This document shows, piece by piece, positions 1-7,491 of a stretch of 64,000 bases of DNA. The position numbers and the translations under genes are program-made. Location of the stretch: the NCBI RefSeq assembly GCF_031581065.1, contig NZ_JAVLBN010000002.1:62001-126000 (forward strand). Reading direction: 5' to 3'. Origin of the DNA: Salibacter sp031581065. GTDB taxonomy: Bacteria; Bacteroidota; Bacteroidia; Flavobacteriales_G; Salibacteraceae. How positions within the stretch are numbered: position 1 is the first letter of the stretch; each line of letters starts with the position of its first letter. The notes under the pieces are model-generated. The model saw nothing but the letters and a program-made list of their open reading frames with translations. It did no database searches and was not told the origin of the DNA.

Positions 1-908
1 TCAATTATTTTATATCCCTGTCTGGGAATTCCCTTATCGATCATTTCAAATGCCGTGAGCTTTCTATCAACACCATTTTCCTTGTGTTGGGCTAAAAGCT
101 CTCTATCGATAAAATCGTTTCCATCGACAAACTTTGTAATCCAGCCCAGTTTAGCTTCAATTGGAGATGTGCTTTCATCGATATCATTACCATAAAGCGC
201 CATTCCCATCTCTAACCTTAGCGTATCGCGAGCTCCGAGTCCGGCCATCTTCAAATCTACATCTTTCCCGGCTTCCCAAATAGCATCAAAGAGCTTTTCA
301 ACATCTTCATTTTTGCAGTAAAGCTCAAAACCTTTTTCACCTGTATAACCGGTTGCTGAGATAATCACATTCTCAACTCCGCCTATTTTATCAATCACAA
401 AAGTGTAAAAGGATACTTTTTCGAGATCTACATCTGTAATTTTTTGAAGAACCTTATTCGTATTCGGACCCTGAACAGCAAGTAGAGACATCTCATCAGA
501 AGCATTGATCATTTCAGCTCCCATTGTGTTGTTTTCACTTACCCAGTTCCAGTCTTTTTCAATATTACTGGCATTCACAACCATCAGGTATTCCGCTTCA
601 CTGATTCTGTAAACAAGTAAATCATCTACAATACCGCCCTTGCCGTTTGGCATGCATGTGTACTGGATCTTACCATCAGTGAGTTTGGCTACATCATTCG
701 ATGTTACTTTTTGTACAAGATCAAAAGCCTTTGATCCTTTTACATAAAACTCACCCATGTGAGAAACGTCAAACATTCCCACATTATCGCGAACATTTAG
801 ATGCTCGTCAGTGAGGCCAGTGTACTGTAATGGCATGTTGTATCCTGCAAATGGAACCATCTTAGCTCCCAACTCCTCGTGCTTGCTTGTTAATGCTATA
901 TTCTTCAT
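1..908 (-). CDS. gcvT: Aminomethyltransferase, glycine cleavage T protein (3' end cut by window edge)
   Basis: This is the T protein of the glycine cleavage system, which moves the methylene group from aminomethyl-lipoyl H protein to tetrahydrofolate and releases ammonia. About 302 codons are present of a usual length near 360, and the frame is open to position 1. Recognisable T-protein segments are GAKMVPFAGYNMPLQY and GMFDVSHMGEF near the N-terminus, LAVQGPN, SATGYTGEKGFELY and GLGARDTLRLEMG. Start choice: an in-frame ATG also exists at 929. A TAnnTTTG promoter element at 941-948 would place the transcript start near 936, which leaves a normal leader only for the ATG at 908, and family proteins begin at the equivalent of MKNIALTSKH. 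Divergent from the next gene. Function is confident; the start is moderately so. Confidence 0.95.
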   Translation of the reverse strand, partial: MKNIALTSKHEELGAKMVPFAGYNMPLQYTGLTDEHLNVRDNVGMFDVSHMGEFYVKGSKAFDLVQKVTSNDVAKLTDGKIQYTCMPNGKGGIVDDLLVYRISEAEYLMVVNASNIEKDWNWVSENNTMGAEMINASDEMSLLAVQGPNTNKVLQKITDVDLEKVSFYTFVIDKIGGVENVIISATGYTGEKGFELYCKNEDVEKLFDAIWEAGKDVDLKMAGLGARDTLRLEMGMALYGNDIDESTSPIEAKLGWITKFVDGNDFIDRELLAQHKENGVDRKLTAFEMIDKGIPRQGYKII

Positions 909-940
909 TCCTTGCTTTGTCGTTTTCATTTGAGCGATTG

Positions 941-948
941 CAAAGATA
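941..948 (-). promoter_or_regulatory. Bacteroidota -7 element for gcvT
   Basis: Read on the minus strand this is TATCTTTG, matching TAnnTTTG. No clear -33 element is seen. The predicted transcript start is near 936. Confidence 0.5.
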
Positions 949-967
949 AAATTACAATTGAATTCGC

Positions 968-997
968 TTTGATTGAAGTGTAAAACAGCTACTTTTG
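968..997 (+). promoter_or_regulatory. Bacteroidota-type promoter of the sugar-nucleotide dehydratase gene
   Basis: TTTG at 968-971 is followed after 18 bases by TACTTTTG at 990-997. This is close to the -33/-7 arrangement known for this phylum. It predicts a transcript start near 1002, about 20 bases before the GTG start at 1023, and so supports that start. Confidence 0.7.
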
Positions 998-1022
998 TTC
1001 GAATTGTATAAAGAATAAATAC

Positions 1023-2906
1023 GTGAATATACTCAGAGAAGACAAAAATGCACCGCGCTGGATTATCCTGATCATCGATTTGGGTATTGCACTTTTTTCG
1101 ATCGTGACAGCTTATTTCCTGCGCTTCAACTTCTCTATACCTGATACTGAATTCAATTATTTACCCGTTAGTGTCGCTTTTGCCCTCACTACAAGAGCTT
1201 TTTCTTTCTACCTTTTTAAAACTTATGCCGGGATAATCAGGCACTCAGGTTTTAACGACTTTCAACGCATCTTCTTTGCCTCCATCCTCAGTACGCTTAT
1301 TATGGCTGCGGGAAATGTTGTGCTTTTTTACATTGAGTCCCAGTATCTCATTCCCTTCTCAATAATCGTCATCGACTTTTTGCTCACATTCTTCCTCATG
1401 GGCGCCATGCGTGTATCAGTAAAGTTGCTTTATCGTGAACTGGTCAGAACCAGTACTGAGCAAATTCCGGTTGTCATCTTCGGAGCCGGAGAATCAGGCT
1501 TAATGACTAAACGAGCCCTGGACAGGCTAAAAGAACAGAATTACAACATTCTCGCTTTTGTAGACGACAACCCTTCTAAAATCTCAAAACGATTGGAAGG
1601 AACTCTGATTATTGACGGATATGAACTTGAAAATTTTTTCAAAAAAAACAAGGTTGAAGAACTCATCATAGCTGTTCAAAGCCTGGACAGAAAGCGAAAA
1701 TCTGAAATTGTTGAGTGCGCTCTTAACCACAGGGTTAAGGTTCTGAATGTTCCTCCTGTAACAGACTGGATCAACGGAGAAATCAATGTTCAACAGATTA
1801 AAAATGTTCGCATTGAAGATCTTTTAGGTCGCAGGCCAATACGGCTCGATCAGGATGAGATCAGTGCTGAGTTGAGAGATAAACGTGTTCTCATCACCGG
1901 TGCAGCAGGCTCAATTGGTAGTGGTCTTGTTAGACAGGTTGCTCGTTTTTATCCTGAAAAAATTCTTATGCTCGATCAGGCAGAGTCTCCACTCTACGAA
2001 GTCGATCTAGAGATATCAGAGAATTACGGAAAAGGAATAGGTCACGTTTTAATTGGAGACATAAGATGCTATGATCGCATCAGGGCTATATTTGAAGAAT
2101 TCAAACCTGAGGTGGTTTTCCACGCTGCTGCTTACAAGCACGTACCGTTGATGGAATCTGCTCCGGTAGAAGCTATTCAAACCAATATTTTGGGAACTGC
2201 TAACCTCGTTGATCTCAGCGATGAATACGGGGTAGAGAAATTCGTAATGATCTCAACCGATAAGGCTGTCAATCCCACAAATGTAATGGGTGCTTCAAAG
2301 CGGATTGCTGAAATGTATGCACAGGCGAAAAATGAGGTTGCCAATAAAACAAAATACATCACAACAAGATTTGGAAATGTTTTGGGATCTAATGGATCTG
2401 TTATCCCAATTTTTAGAAAACAAATTGAAAAAGGTGGGCCCATTACGGTTACTCACCCTGAAATAACCCGCTTTTTCATGACTATTCCTGAAGCCTGCCA
2501 GCTCGTTTTAGAAGCCGGCATGATGGGAAATGGCGGTGAGATTTACATCTTTGACATGGGTGAACCGGTAAAGATTGTCGATTTAGCCAAAAAGATGATC
2601 AAGCTGAGCGGACTGGAAGCCAACAAGGATATTGAAATCAAATTTTCAGGTCTGCGACCCGGTGAAAAACTCTATGAAGAGCTACTCGCCAATGAAGAAA
2701 ATACGGTGAATACGCATCACCCCCAAATAATGATCGCGCAGGTTCGCCCACAGGATATTGAAAGTATTACATCGAGATTAAAAGAACTGGAATCAAAAAG
2801 CGGCAACTCAACTCCTGTGGAGCTCGTGAGAATCATGAAAGATCTCGTTCCCGAATTCATCAGCAAAAACTCAGAGTTCGCCAAACTGGATAACCAAAAA
2901 GTATGA
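1023..2906 (+). CDS. Membrane-anchored nucleoside-diphosphate sugar 4,6-dehydratase (CapD/WbpM/PglF type)
   Basis: Polysaccharide-biosynthesis enzyme of the long membrane form. The family makes 4-keto-6-deoxy (or epimerised) UDP-HexNAc for capsule, O-antigen or glycoprotein glycans. The N-terminal ~140 residues hold four hydrophobic segments. A first Rossmann fold follows (VVIFGAGESG, ~residue 150), then the catalytic short-chain dehydrogenase domain with GAAGSIGSG near residue 291 and the family's STDK...MGASK signature near 408-425, where Met replaces the usual catalytic Tyr. Length (627) fits the family. The GTG start is supported by the promoter just upstream. The stop overlaps the next ATG by 4 bases, so the two genes are translationally coupled. 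It carries one GGTCAGANCC copy at 1442. The exact sugar product cannot be told from sequence. Confidence 0.9.
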   Translation: MNILREDKNAPRWIILIIDLGIALFSIVTAYFLRFNFSIPDTEFNYLPVSVAFALTTRAFSFYLFKTYAGIIRHSGFNDFQRIFFASILSTLIMAAGNVVLFYIESQYLIPFSIIVIDFLLTFFLMGAMRVSVKLLYRELVRTSTEQIPVVIFGAGESGLMTKRALDRLKEQNYNILAFVDDNPSKISKRLEGTLIIDGYELENFFKKNKVEELIIAVQSLDRKRKSEIVECALNHRVKVLNVPPVTDWINGEINVQQIKNVRIEDLLGRRPIRLDQDEISAELRDKRVLITGAAGSIGSGLVRQVARFYPEKILMLDQAESPLYEVDLEISENYGKGIGHVLIGDIRCYDRIRAIFEEFKPEVVFHAAAYKHVPLMESAPVEAIQTNILGTANLVDLSDEYGVEKFVMISTDKAVNPTNVMGASKRIAEMYAQAKNEVANKTKYITTRFGNVLGSNGSVIPIFRKQIEKGGPITVTHPEITRFFMTIPEACQLVLEAGMMGNGGEIYIFDMGEPVKIVDLAKKMIKLSGLEANKDIEIKFSGLRPGEKLYEELLANEENTVNTHHPQIMIAQVRPQDIESITSRLKELESKSGNSTPVELVRIMKDLVPEFISKNSEFAKLDNQKV

Positions 2907-3331
2907 CATTTTACTCCCCTATTGAAATAAGATTCAGAGATTTGGATGCTCTGGGTCACGTCAACAACGCTGTTTATTTAAGCCTCGTTGAACAGGCTCG
3001 TATCGCTTACTTCAGGCAAATAATAGATAAGAACCACGACTGGAAAAAGTTTGGAGTTCTCATTGCCCGAAATGAAATCAATTACTTTAACCCGGTTCAT
3101 ATCGATGATCACGTGGAATGCGGACTCAACCTCATCAAGCTGGGTACAAAGAGTATGGAGTATTCTTTTGAGTTCAGAATACTGAAAGATGGAAAGCAAA
3201 TCAAAGCAGCAGATGGAAAATTTGTTCTCGTTTGTTTTGATCCAATTAAACAGGAATCGGCTCCTGTTCCCGAGTTGTGGCGAGAAAAAATTACAGCCTT
3301 TGAAAAGCGCGATGAACGACCCCAAAGTTAG
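2903..3331 (+). CDS. Acyl-CoA thioesterase, 4HBT hotdog family
   Basis: Single hotdog-fold thioesterase of 142 residues, the usual family size. The N-terminal motif RFRDLDALGHVNN is the 4-hydroxybenzoyl-CoA thioesterase signature (DxDxxGHVNN), including the acidic residue needed for catalysis. The start codon overlaps the stop of the upstream dehydratase gene (ATGA), indicating one operon. Its 3' end overlaps the convergent miaE stop by 4 bases. The family hydrolyses acyl-CoA or acyl-ACP thioesters; the substrate here is unknown and there is no obvious functional link to the upstream sugar enzyme. Confidence 0.88.
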   Translation: MTFYSPIEIRFRDLDALGHVNNAVYLSLVEQARIAYFRQIIDKNHDWKKFGVLIARNEINYFNPVHIDDHVECGLNLIKLGTKSMEYSFEFRILKDGKQIKAADGKFVLVCFDPIKQESAPVPELWREKITAFEKRDERPQS

Positions 3332-3924
3332 CCGTGTATACGTTCACTTTTCCCAAACTTCGCGATGACTTCACTCTCGTAATCGAGAAATTTTCTCCAG
3401 CGTTCCTCAACGTCATCAGGATCGCCATATTTTTTCGCGAGCAAGAGAAACATTGAGTAATGCCCTGCCTCACTTTTCATGAGTTCGTGATAAAAATCTG
3501 CGAGTTCTTTATCCTGAATATTTTCGCTCAAAACACGAAAACGTTCGCAGCTTCGAGCTTCAATCATTGCGGCAAACAGCAATTTATCAATAAGTACATT
3601 AAGGCGTGACCTGCCTCCGTATGAGAAATACTTTTTGAGTTCGTGGATGTAATCATCTTTTCGCTCTCTGCCAAGCGGAATATTGCGTTGCTCCATAATT
3701 TGGTGAACACGCTGAAAATGCTCCATCTCCTCCTGGGCAAGCTCACTCATCTTTGAAACTAACTCAGTGTACTCAGGAAATTGAACAATTAATGAAATAG
3801 CTGTAGAAGCGGCTTTTTGCTCGCAATAAGCATGATCAGTTAAAATTTCTTCCAGATTTTTCTCTGCAATGTTCACCCAGCGCGGATCTGTTGGTAAACG
3901 CAATTTCAGCATCCTCTTACTCAT
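3328..3924 (-). CDS. miaE: tRNA-(ms2io6A)-hydroxylase (MiaE-like diiron enzyme)
   Basis: Ferritin-like diiron oxygenase that hydroxylates the isopentenyl side chain of ms2i6A37 in tRNA. Of 198 residues, the iron ligands are visible as DHAYCEQKAAS, AQEEMEHFQRV, EARSCERF and KSEAGHYSMF. Family length is about 190-200. A TAnnTTTG element (minus-strand TATTTTTG, 3929-3936) ends only 5 bases before the ATG at 3924, so the mRNA may be leaderless; an in-frame ATG at 3912 is the alternative. Modification at A37 fits with mtaB, another A37-modifying gene, 10 kb away. Confidence 0.9.
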   Translation of the reverse strand: MSKRMLKLRLPTDPRWVNIAEKNLEEILTDHAYCEQKAASTAISLIVQFPEYTELVSKMSELAQEEMEHFQRVHQIMEQRNIPLGRERKDDYIHELKKYFSYGGRSRLNVLIDKLLFAAMIEARSCERFRVLSENIQDKELADFYHELMKSEAGHYSMFLLLAKKYGDPDDVEERWRKFLDYESEVIAKFGKSERIHG

Positions 3925-3928
3925 GCGG

Positions 3929-3936
3929 CAAAAATA
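3929..3936 (-). promoter_or_regulatory. -7 element abutting the miaE start codon
   Basis: Minus-strand TATTTTTG, matching TAnnTTTG. Its last base is 5 nt before the A of the ATG, predicting a leaderless or nearly leaderless transcript. Confidence 0.45.
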
Positions 3937-3957
3937 TACGGGATTTGGAAAACTGCA

Positions 3958-4008
3958 GGATCTGACCGTTAAAAAATATTTTCGCTACTTAGAGTTTTGG
4001 TCAGATCC
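3958..4008. repeat. Inverted pair of the GGTCAGANCC repeat
   Basis: GGATCTGACC at 3958-3967 and GGTCAGATCC at 3999-4008 are perfect reverse complements separated by 31 bases. The right copy lies in the last codons of the small membrane-protein gene (Gly-Ser-Asp) and the left copy is intergenic. Transcription of that gene would give a 10-bp stem with a 31-nt loop at the mRNA 3' end. The arrangement resembles paired uptake sequences near gene ends in Neisseria. Confidence 0.75.
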
Positions 4009-4203
4009 GGAATCCTCTTCTCTAGCCTTCTTTTTCATCACAAATCGCAATGCAATGAGAATTACGCCAGAAGTAATACCTGCATAAGCTTTCTCATTTC
4101 CGGCCCATGACGGTTCTTCAGTATTGAGTAACGTAATACCTATAGCCAAAAAAATCACAGCCATTACTCCCAGCAAATTGATGAGATTATTCTTTAAATT
4201 CAT
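3985..4203 (-). CDS. Small two-helix membrane protein, unknown
   Basis: A 72-residue protein with two hydrophobic segments (about residues 8-27 and 40-56) and a charged C-terminal tail rich in Lys, Glu and Asp. I do not recognise a family. It sits one base downstream of the larger membrane-protein gene on the same strand and is probably co-transcribed. Its tail ends in the residues Gly-Ser-Asp encoded by a GGTCAGANCC copy (3999-4008), a typical permissive position for that repeat. Confidence 0.65.
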   Translation of the reverse strand: MNLKNNLINLLGVMAVIFLAIGITLLNTEEPSWAGNEKAYAGITSGVILIALRFVMKKKAREEDSGSDQNSK

Positions 4204-4204
4204 G

Positions 4205-4885
4205 CTATTTCGAATTTACGATTGACGGTGACGATTTCATCATGAATTTTCCAGCAAGCAAAAAATACGGGATGCTCACGGCCATAATCACGTGACTGAT
4301 ATCGATGTGGTTAAACCAAATATCGAAGGATAATTCAGTCGCAAAAACCACGGCAGATACAGCATTTAGCGCCAAACCGATTGACAAAAAGCGAAGAGCT
4401 CTTGTAGGTGTAAAACTAAAATGGCTACGAATTAAAAGTGGAAGTGAAAACCCTATGAGTAAAACAACAGAATGCATTGATACCCAAAAGAATGACAAGT
4501 TGAGTGTGGTGAGTAAAGTAGCTAAAATACTTTCGATTACAATAAATCTAAAAAGGAGTTTATAGACGCTGCTACTCAAAGCGTTGCAGGAATATTTAAG
4601 CACTGCGATTGAAAGAAAACTTACACTCAGCAAGCTCAATAGCCAACCCGGTAATTTATAGGCAAATGAAAGATAATGCAGGAATCCGTGTCCTAATAAT
4701 CCCCCAAGTAAAGTTCCAATCGAAAGAAAAAGAAAATGAGCTCGTAAATATTTCTTGAGCTGATGATATTTCACCGTCTTTCCCAAATTGAGGAAAGCCC
4801 ACATAGCAACAGCTGCTACTAAAATATCGGTCAGAACCGTAACCGGTTCCTCAATGCGGATATCTCCAAGGTTGATAAAAGTCAA
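4205..4885 (-). CDS. Multi-spanning membrane protein (DUF6962-like)
   Basis: About 226 residues with roughly seven hydrophobic segments and a GHGFLHYLS segment in the second half of the first third. The beginning, with EEPVTVLTD, resembles a Bacteroidota family of unknown function (I think DUF6962); this is recollection, not a search. The frame stays open to an ATG at 4969, but the first ~28 residues of that version are atypical and would leave no room for promoters between the divergent genes. I therefore prefer the TTG at 4885. The start is uncertain. A GGTCAGANCC copy at 4829 encodes Val-Leu-Thr. Confidence 0.6.
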   Translation of the reverse strand: MTFINLGDIRIEEPVTVLTDILVAAVAMWAFLNLGKTVKYHQLKKYLRAHFLFLSIGTLLGGLLGHGFLHYLSFAYKLPGWLLSLLSVSFLSIAVLKYSCNALSSSVYKLLFRFIVIESILATLLTTLNLSFFWVSMHSVVLLIGFSLPLLIRSHFSFTPTRALRFLSIGLALNAVSAVVFATELSFDIWFNHIDISHVIMAVSIPYFLLAGKFMMKSSPSIVNSK

Positions 4886-4969
4886 AATCGTAATTTTAAA
4901 AGCTGCGCAAGATAGCCGTTTTTCAAATGATATGAAAACGTTGCTTATTTTTACACAATAATTGATCAA

Positions 4970-5440
4970 ATGGGAGAACTACACGGCCAAATAAAAAAGC
5001 TCAGGCTGATATGGACTTCAGTACTTGTTGTGCTGATTTTACTATCGCTGATATCTGGCTGGATCATTTTCATCAAAACCAGTGCAAGCATTTCAGGTAA
5101 CCCAATGGAAGATCAACTTAGTTTTAGTGTAATTTCACTCGCTACAATTGGAGTTTTCATTGTGTGCTACGCACTACAAAAACGAACAGAATCCTCAACA
5201 TTTGTCAGCATGCAATCTCTCGAAGGTGTTGTTGAGCGATTTGATGCTTATACATCTGGATTGATTGTCAAGTTTGGATGTTTTGCTGTATCAGGTGTTT
5301 GGGCCGGCATTTTATACTTGCTCACAGCTAATTTGACTCACGCCTTTATTTTGTTCGCCTCACTCCTCCTACTCGTCATTCATTTCCCCAGGAAAAAACA
5401 AATAATGAAAGTTGTTCACGAAGCATTTAATAAATCATAA
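4970..5440 (+). CDS. Four-helix membrane protein of unknown function
   Basis: A 156-residue protein with a short charged N-terminus and four hydrophobic segments in two pairs (about 13-35 and 50-67, then 98-118 and 122-138), joined by a soluble stretch of about 30 residues. No family recognised. It starts within the divergent region shared with the upstream minus-strand membrane gene. The next gene has its own promoter. Confidence 0.65.
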   Translation: MGELHGQIKKLRLIWTSVLVVLILLSLISGWIIFIKTSASISGNPMEDQLSFSVISLATIGVFIVCYALQKRTESSTFVSMQSLEGVVERFDAYTSGLIVKFGCFAVSGVWAGILYLLTANLTHAFILFASLLLLVIHFPRKKQIMKVVHEAFNKS

Positions 5441-5476
5441 ATACTGTTAATGGCTTTTCTATTAAGTACGTATAGA

Positions 5477-5509
5477 TTGGCTTTAATTGCGCATTAATCT
5501 TTACCTTTG
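5477..5509 (+). promoter_or_regulatory. Bacteroidota-type promoter of the TPR gene
   Basis: TTG at 5477-5479 and TACCTTTG at 5502-5509, with a spacer of 22 bases. The predicted start near 5514 gives a 20-nt leader before the ATG at 5534. Confidence 0.6.
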
Positions 5510-5533
5510 AGTCGCTAAACCTTAATAATCCCG

Positions 5534-5866
5534 ATGAGTCACGACAGGTTAGAATTAGTACTTGAAATGCTTGAGAAAAACCCCAAAGATGTTTTTCTCA
5601 AATATGCAGCTGCAATAGAATATCGTAAAATCGATGAAGACGAAAAAGCGATAAGGCACATCGAGGAATTACTCGATATTGATCCTGAGTATTTAGGTGC
5701 TTATTACACGCTTGGCCATCTTTACGAACAAAAAGATGAGATTGAAAAAGCGATCAACATCTACAAAAAAGGGAAGGCTGTAGCCAAAAAGCAAAACGAT
5801 CAAAAGACTATTGGTGAACTCACTGAGGCTCTTATGCTATTAGATGAGGAAGAGGAAAACTGGTAG
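5534..5866 (+). CDS. Small tetratricopeptide-repeat protein
   Basis: A 110-residue soluble protein made of about two and a half TPR units. The clearest is residues ~50-83, with the TPR pattern Leu-Gly-x-x-Tyr-x-x-x-Asp-x-x-x-x-Ala (YYTLGHLYEQKDEIEKAI). It has no signal peptide, so it is cytoplasmic, and probably acts as a protein-interaction adaptor. Short TPR proteins of this form are common in Bacteroidota. Its own promoter is visible just upstream. Confidence 0.8.
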   Translation: MSHDRLELVLEMLEKNPKDVFLKYAAAIEYRKIDEDEKAIRHIEELLDIDPEYLGAYYTLGHLYEQKDEIEKAINIYKKGKAVAKKQNDQKTIGELTEALMLLDEEEENW

Positions 5867-5868
5867 TT

Positions 5869-6311
5869 TTAACCTTTTTGAGATTCAGCATAGTTCTAAG
5901 AAGCTCTCATTACTTTCCGCGTTTCTTTTTTGAACATTCCGGGCATGAGCCAGCCCACAAACTTCATTAAAAGTTGCTGAATAAAAACTCAGAATTCGTC
6001 ACCCATTTTGTTTTACTCTCTTCAACTACCTCAAAGTAATTTTCTTGATTATTGACAACTCCATTAGTTTCAAATTTAGCGTGAAATGAATCGGGAAGAT
6101 TGTTCTCTTGAATTGTTTCAGTCATGGTTTTAAGCCGATTTCCCATCTCTATCTCAAGCTCAGTTTTTGAGCCGTTTTCTCCGGGTAATCTACTGATAAC
6201 TTTAATTTTTTTGAGTCCGCTCATCCATTTCTTCATCGATTCAGGATCTGAAAATAACTCAACGGTTTTTTCTCGCGGTAGGTCAATAATGATTTCTTCT
6301 GCGTACTTCAT
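5869..6311 (-). pseudogene. SRPBCC (START-like) family gene broken by a frameshift and a stop
   Basis: The first 114 codons (6311 to 5967) encode an intact SRPBCC/polyketide-cyclase-like N-terminus and middle (DLPREKTVELFSDPESMKKW, ending FLFSNF). The reading then stops at TAA. One frame over, beginning immediately at that point, the expected family C-terminus continues: MKFVGWLMPGMFKKETRK, as in family proteins. Adding one T to the run near 5970 would join the frames. The continuation then meets a TAG (5898-5896) followed by NYAESQKG and a TAA at 5871-5869, where family members also end. Two lesions argue for a true pseudogene rather than a single sequencing error. Confidence 0.75.
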
Positions 6312-6408
6312 TGAAATTGGGTTTGTTAGCGAGCTGATCGTGGATCTGACCGATAGGCTGTTACAATAGTACGAGTTTATTTACTTTTATTCACTCAAAA
6401 TAAAGCAC

Positions 6409-7437
6409 ATGACAAATCAGTTTCGCGAAAGAGTAAAAACTTACAGTCACATCAGTATCGTGCTGACTTTTATCGTGGTTTTTGTAATTGCTTCAAAAGC
6501 CTTTTTGATTCCGCTTTTATTTTCTCTTCTCCTTTCAATTGTGTTGAATCCACTGCTCAGGAAGTTTGAGAAACTCAAGATTGGCAGGATATTCGCTATT
6601 ATTTTGGTGCTGCTCACAGCTACAATTGTCATTGGCGGAATTATCACTTACACGATTTATCAAATGAACTTGCTGATTGAGGATTTGCCTTCAATACAGA
6701 AAAAGATCACGAGTTTATTCGACTCCACAGTTCAGCAAATAGAATCACTCATTGGTGTTGGTTACTTACAGGATTTAAGTATTTGGGAAAACGCTTTGGG
6801 TAAAGCGGCTCCGCTTTTTTCCAATGTTATTTCCAAAGTTTCTTCCATAACCAGTATCGGTGTTCAGATCCCAATTTATGTTTTTCTGATAATGCTTTAC
6901 AAGGAGCGTTTTTCTGAGTTCCTTTCACATTTATGGAAAAATAGTAACACAGCTCGTGAACGCACGAATGAAGTAAAGGGTGTAATCCAAAACTATGTTA
7001 CCGGTCTCTCTATTGTGATTTTAATACTAGCCGTTTTAAACTCTGTTGGTTTGTTCATTTTAGGGATTAAATACGCCTTGTTTTTTGGTATTTTCTCAGC
7101 AGTTTTAACAGTGATCCCATATTTTGGTAACCTTATAGGTGGATTTTTCCCCTTCCTAATTGCACTCGTCACGAAAGATTCTGCCTGGTATGCTGTAGGC
7201 GTAATAGCTGTTTATGCATTTGTACAGTTTTTAGAAGGGAACTTTATTACACCAAATATTATGGGGAGCAAGATTAGTGTCAATCCGCTCGCAGCACTTG
7301 TTTCGTTAATCGTTGGCGGACAAATTCTCGGCATAACCGGAATTATACTGGCTATACCTGTTCTCGGTATTTTGAAAGTCACTCTGCAATACAGCGAAAC
7401 ACTTAAACCTATTGTAGCATTGATTGAGGATAAATGA
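6409..7437 (+). CDS. AI-2E family transporter (PF01594-type membrane protein)
   Basis: A 342-residue polytopic protein with the family's arrangement: paired N-terminal helices, a soluble amphipathic stretch around residues 85-150 and a cluster of C-terminal helices. Characteristic segments are PIYVFLIMLYKERF and the C-terminal NPLAALVSLIVGG...GILAIPVLG. The family includes TqsA/YdiK and proposed sodium/proton-linked exporters. The name comes from autoinducer-2 export in E. coli and should not be taken as the substrate here. Stands alone, followed by a hairpin terminator. Confidence 0.9.
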   Translation: MTNQFRERVKTYSHISIVLTFIVVFVIASKAFLIPLLFSLLLSIVLNPLLRKFEKLKIGRIFAIILVLLTATIVIGGIITYTIYQMNLLIEDLPSIQKKITSLFDSTVQQIESLIGVGYLQDLSIWENALGKAAPLFSNVISKVSSITSIGVQIPIYVFLIMLYKERFSEFLSHLWKNSNTARERTNEVKGVIQNYVTGLSIVILILAVLNSVGLFILGIKYALFFGIFSAVLTVIPYFGNLIGGFFPFLIALVTKDSAWYAVGVIAVYAFVQFLEGNFITPNIMGSKISVNPLAALVSLIVGGQILGITGIILAIPVLGILKVTLQYSETLKPIVALIEDK

Positions 7438-7440
7438 CAA

Positions 7441-7468
7441 AAAAAGGGCGCCAATTACGGCACCCTTA
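7441..7468. terminator. Bidirectional hairpin terminator
   Basis: AAGGGcGCC, a six-base loop and GGCaCCCTT (one mismatch) lie between convergent genes. The A-run on the left acts as a U-run for the minus-strand gene. Confidence 0.65.
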
Positions 7469-7491
7469 ACTCTAAAATCAAATCAATTCAT

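Noticed and set aside
4886..4969. N-terminal extension of the DUF6962-like protein to the ATG at 4969
   Set aside because: The extra residues look like translated promoter sequence and leave no space for either divergent promoter.
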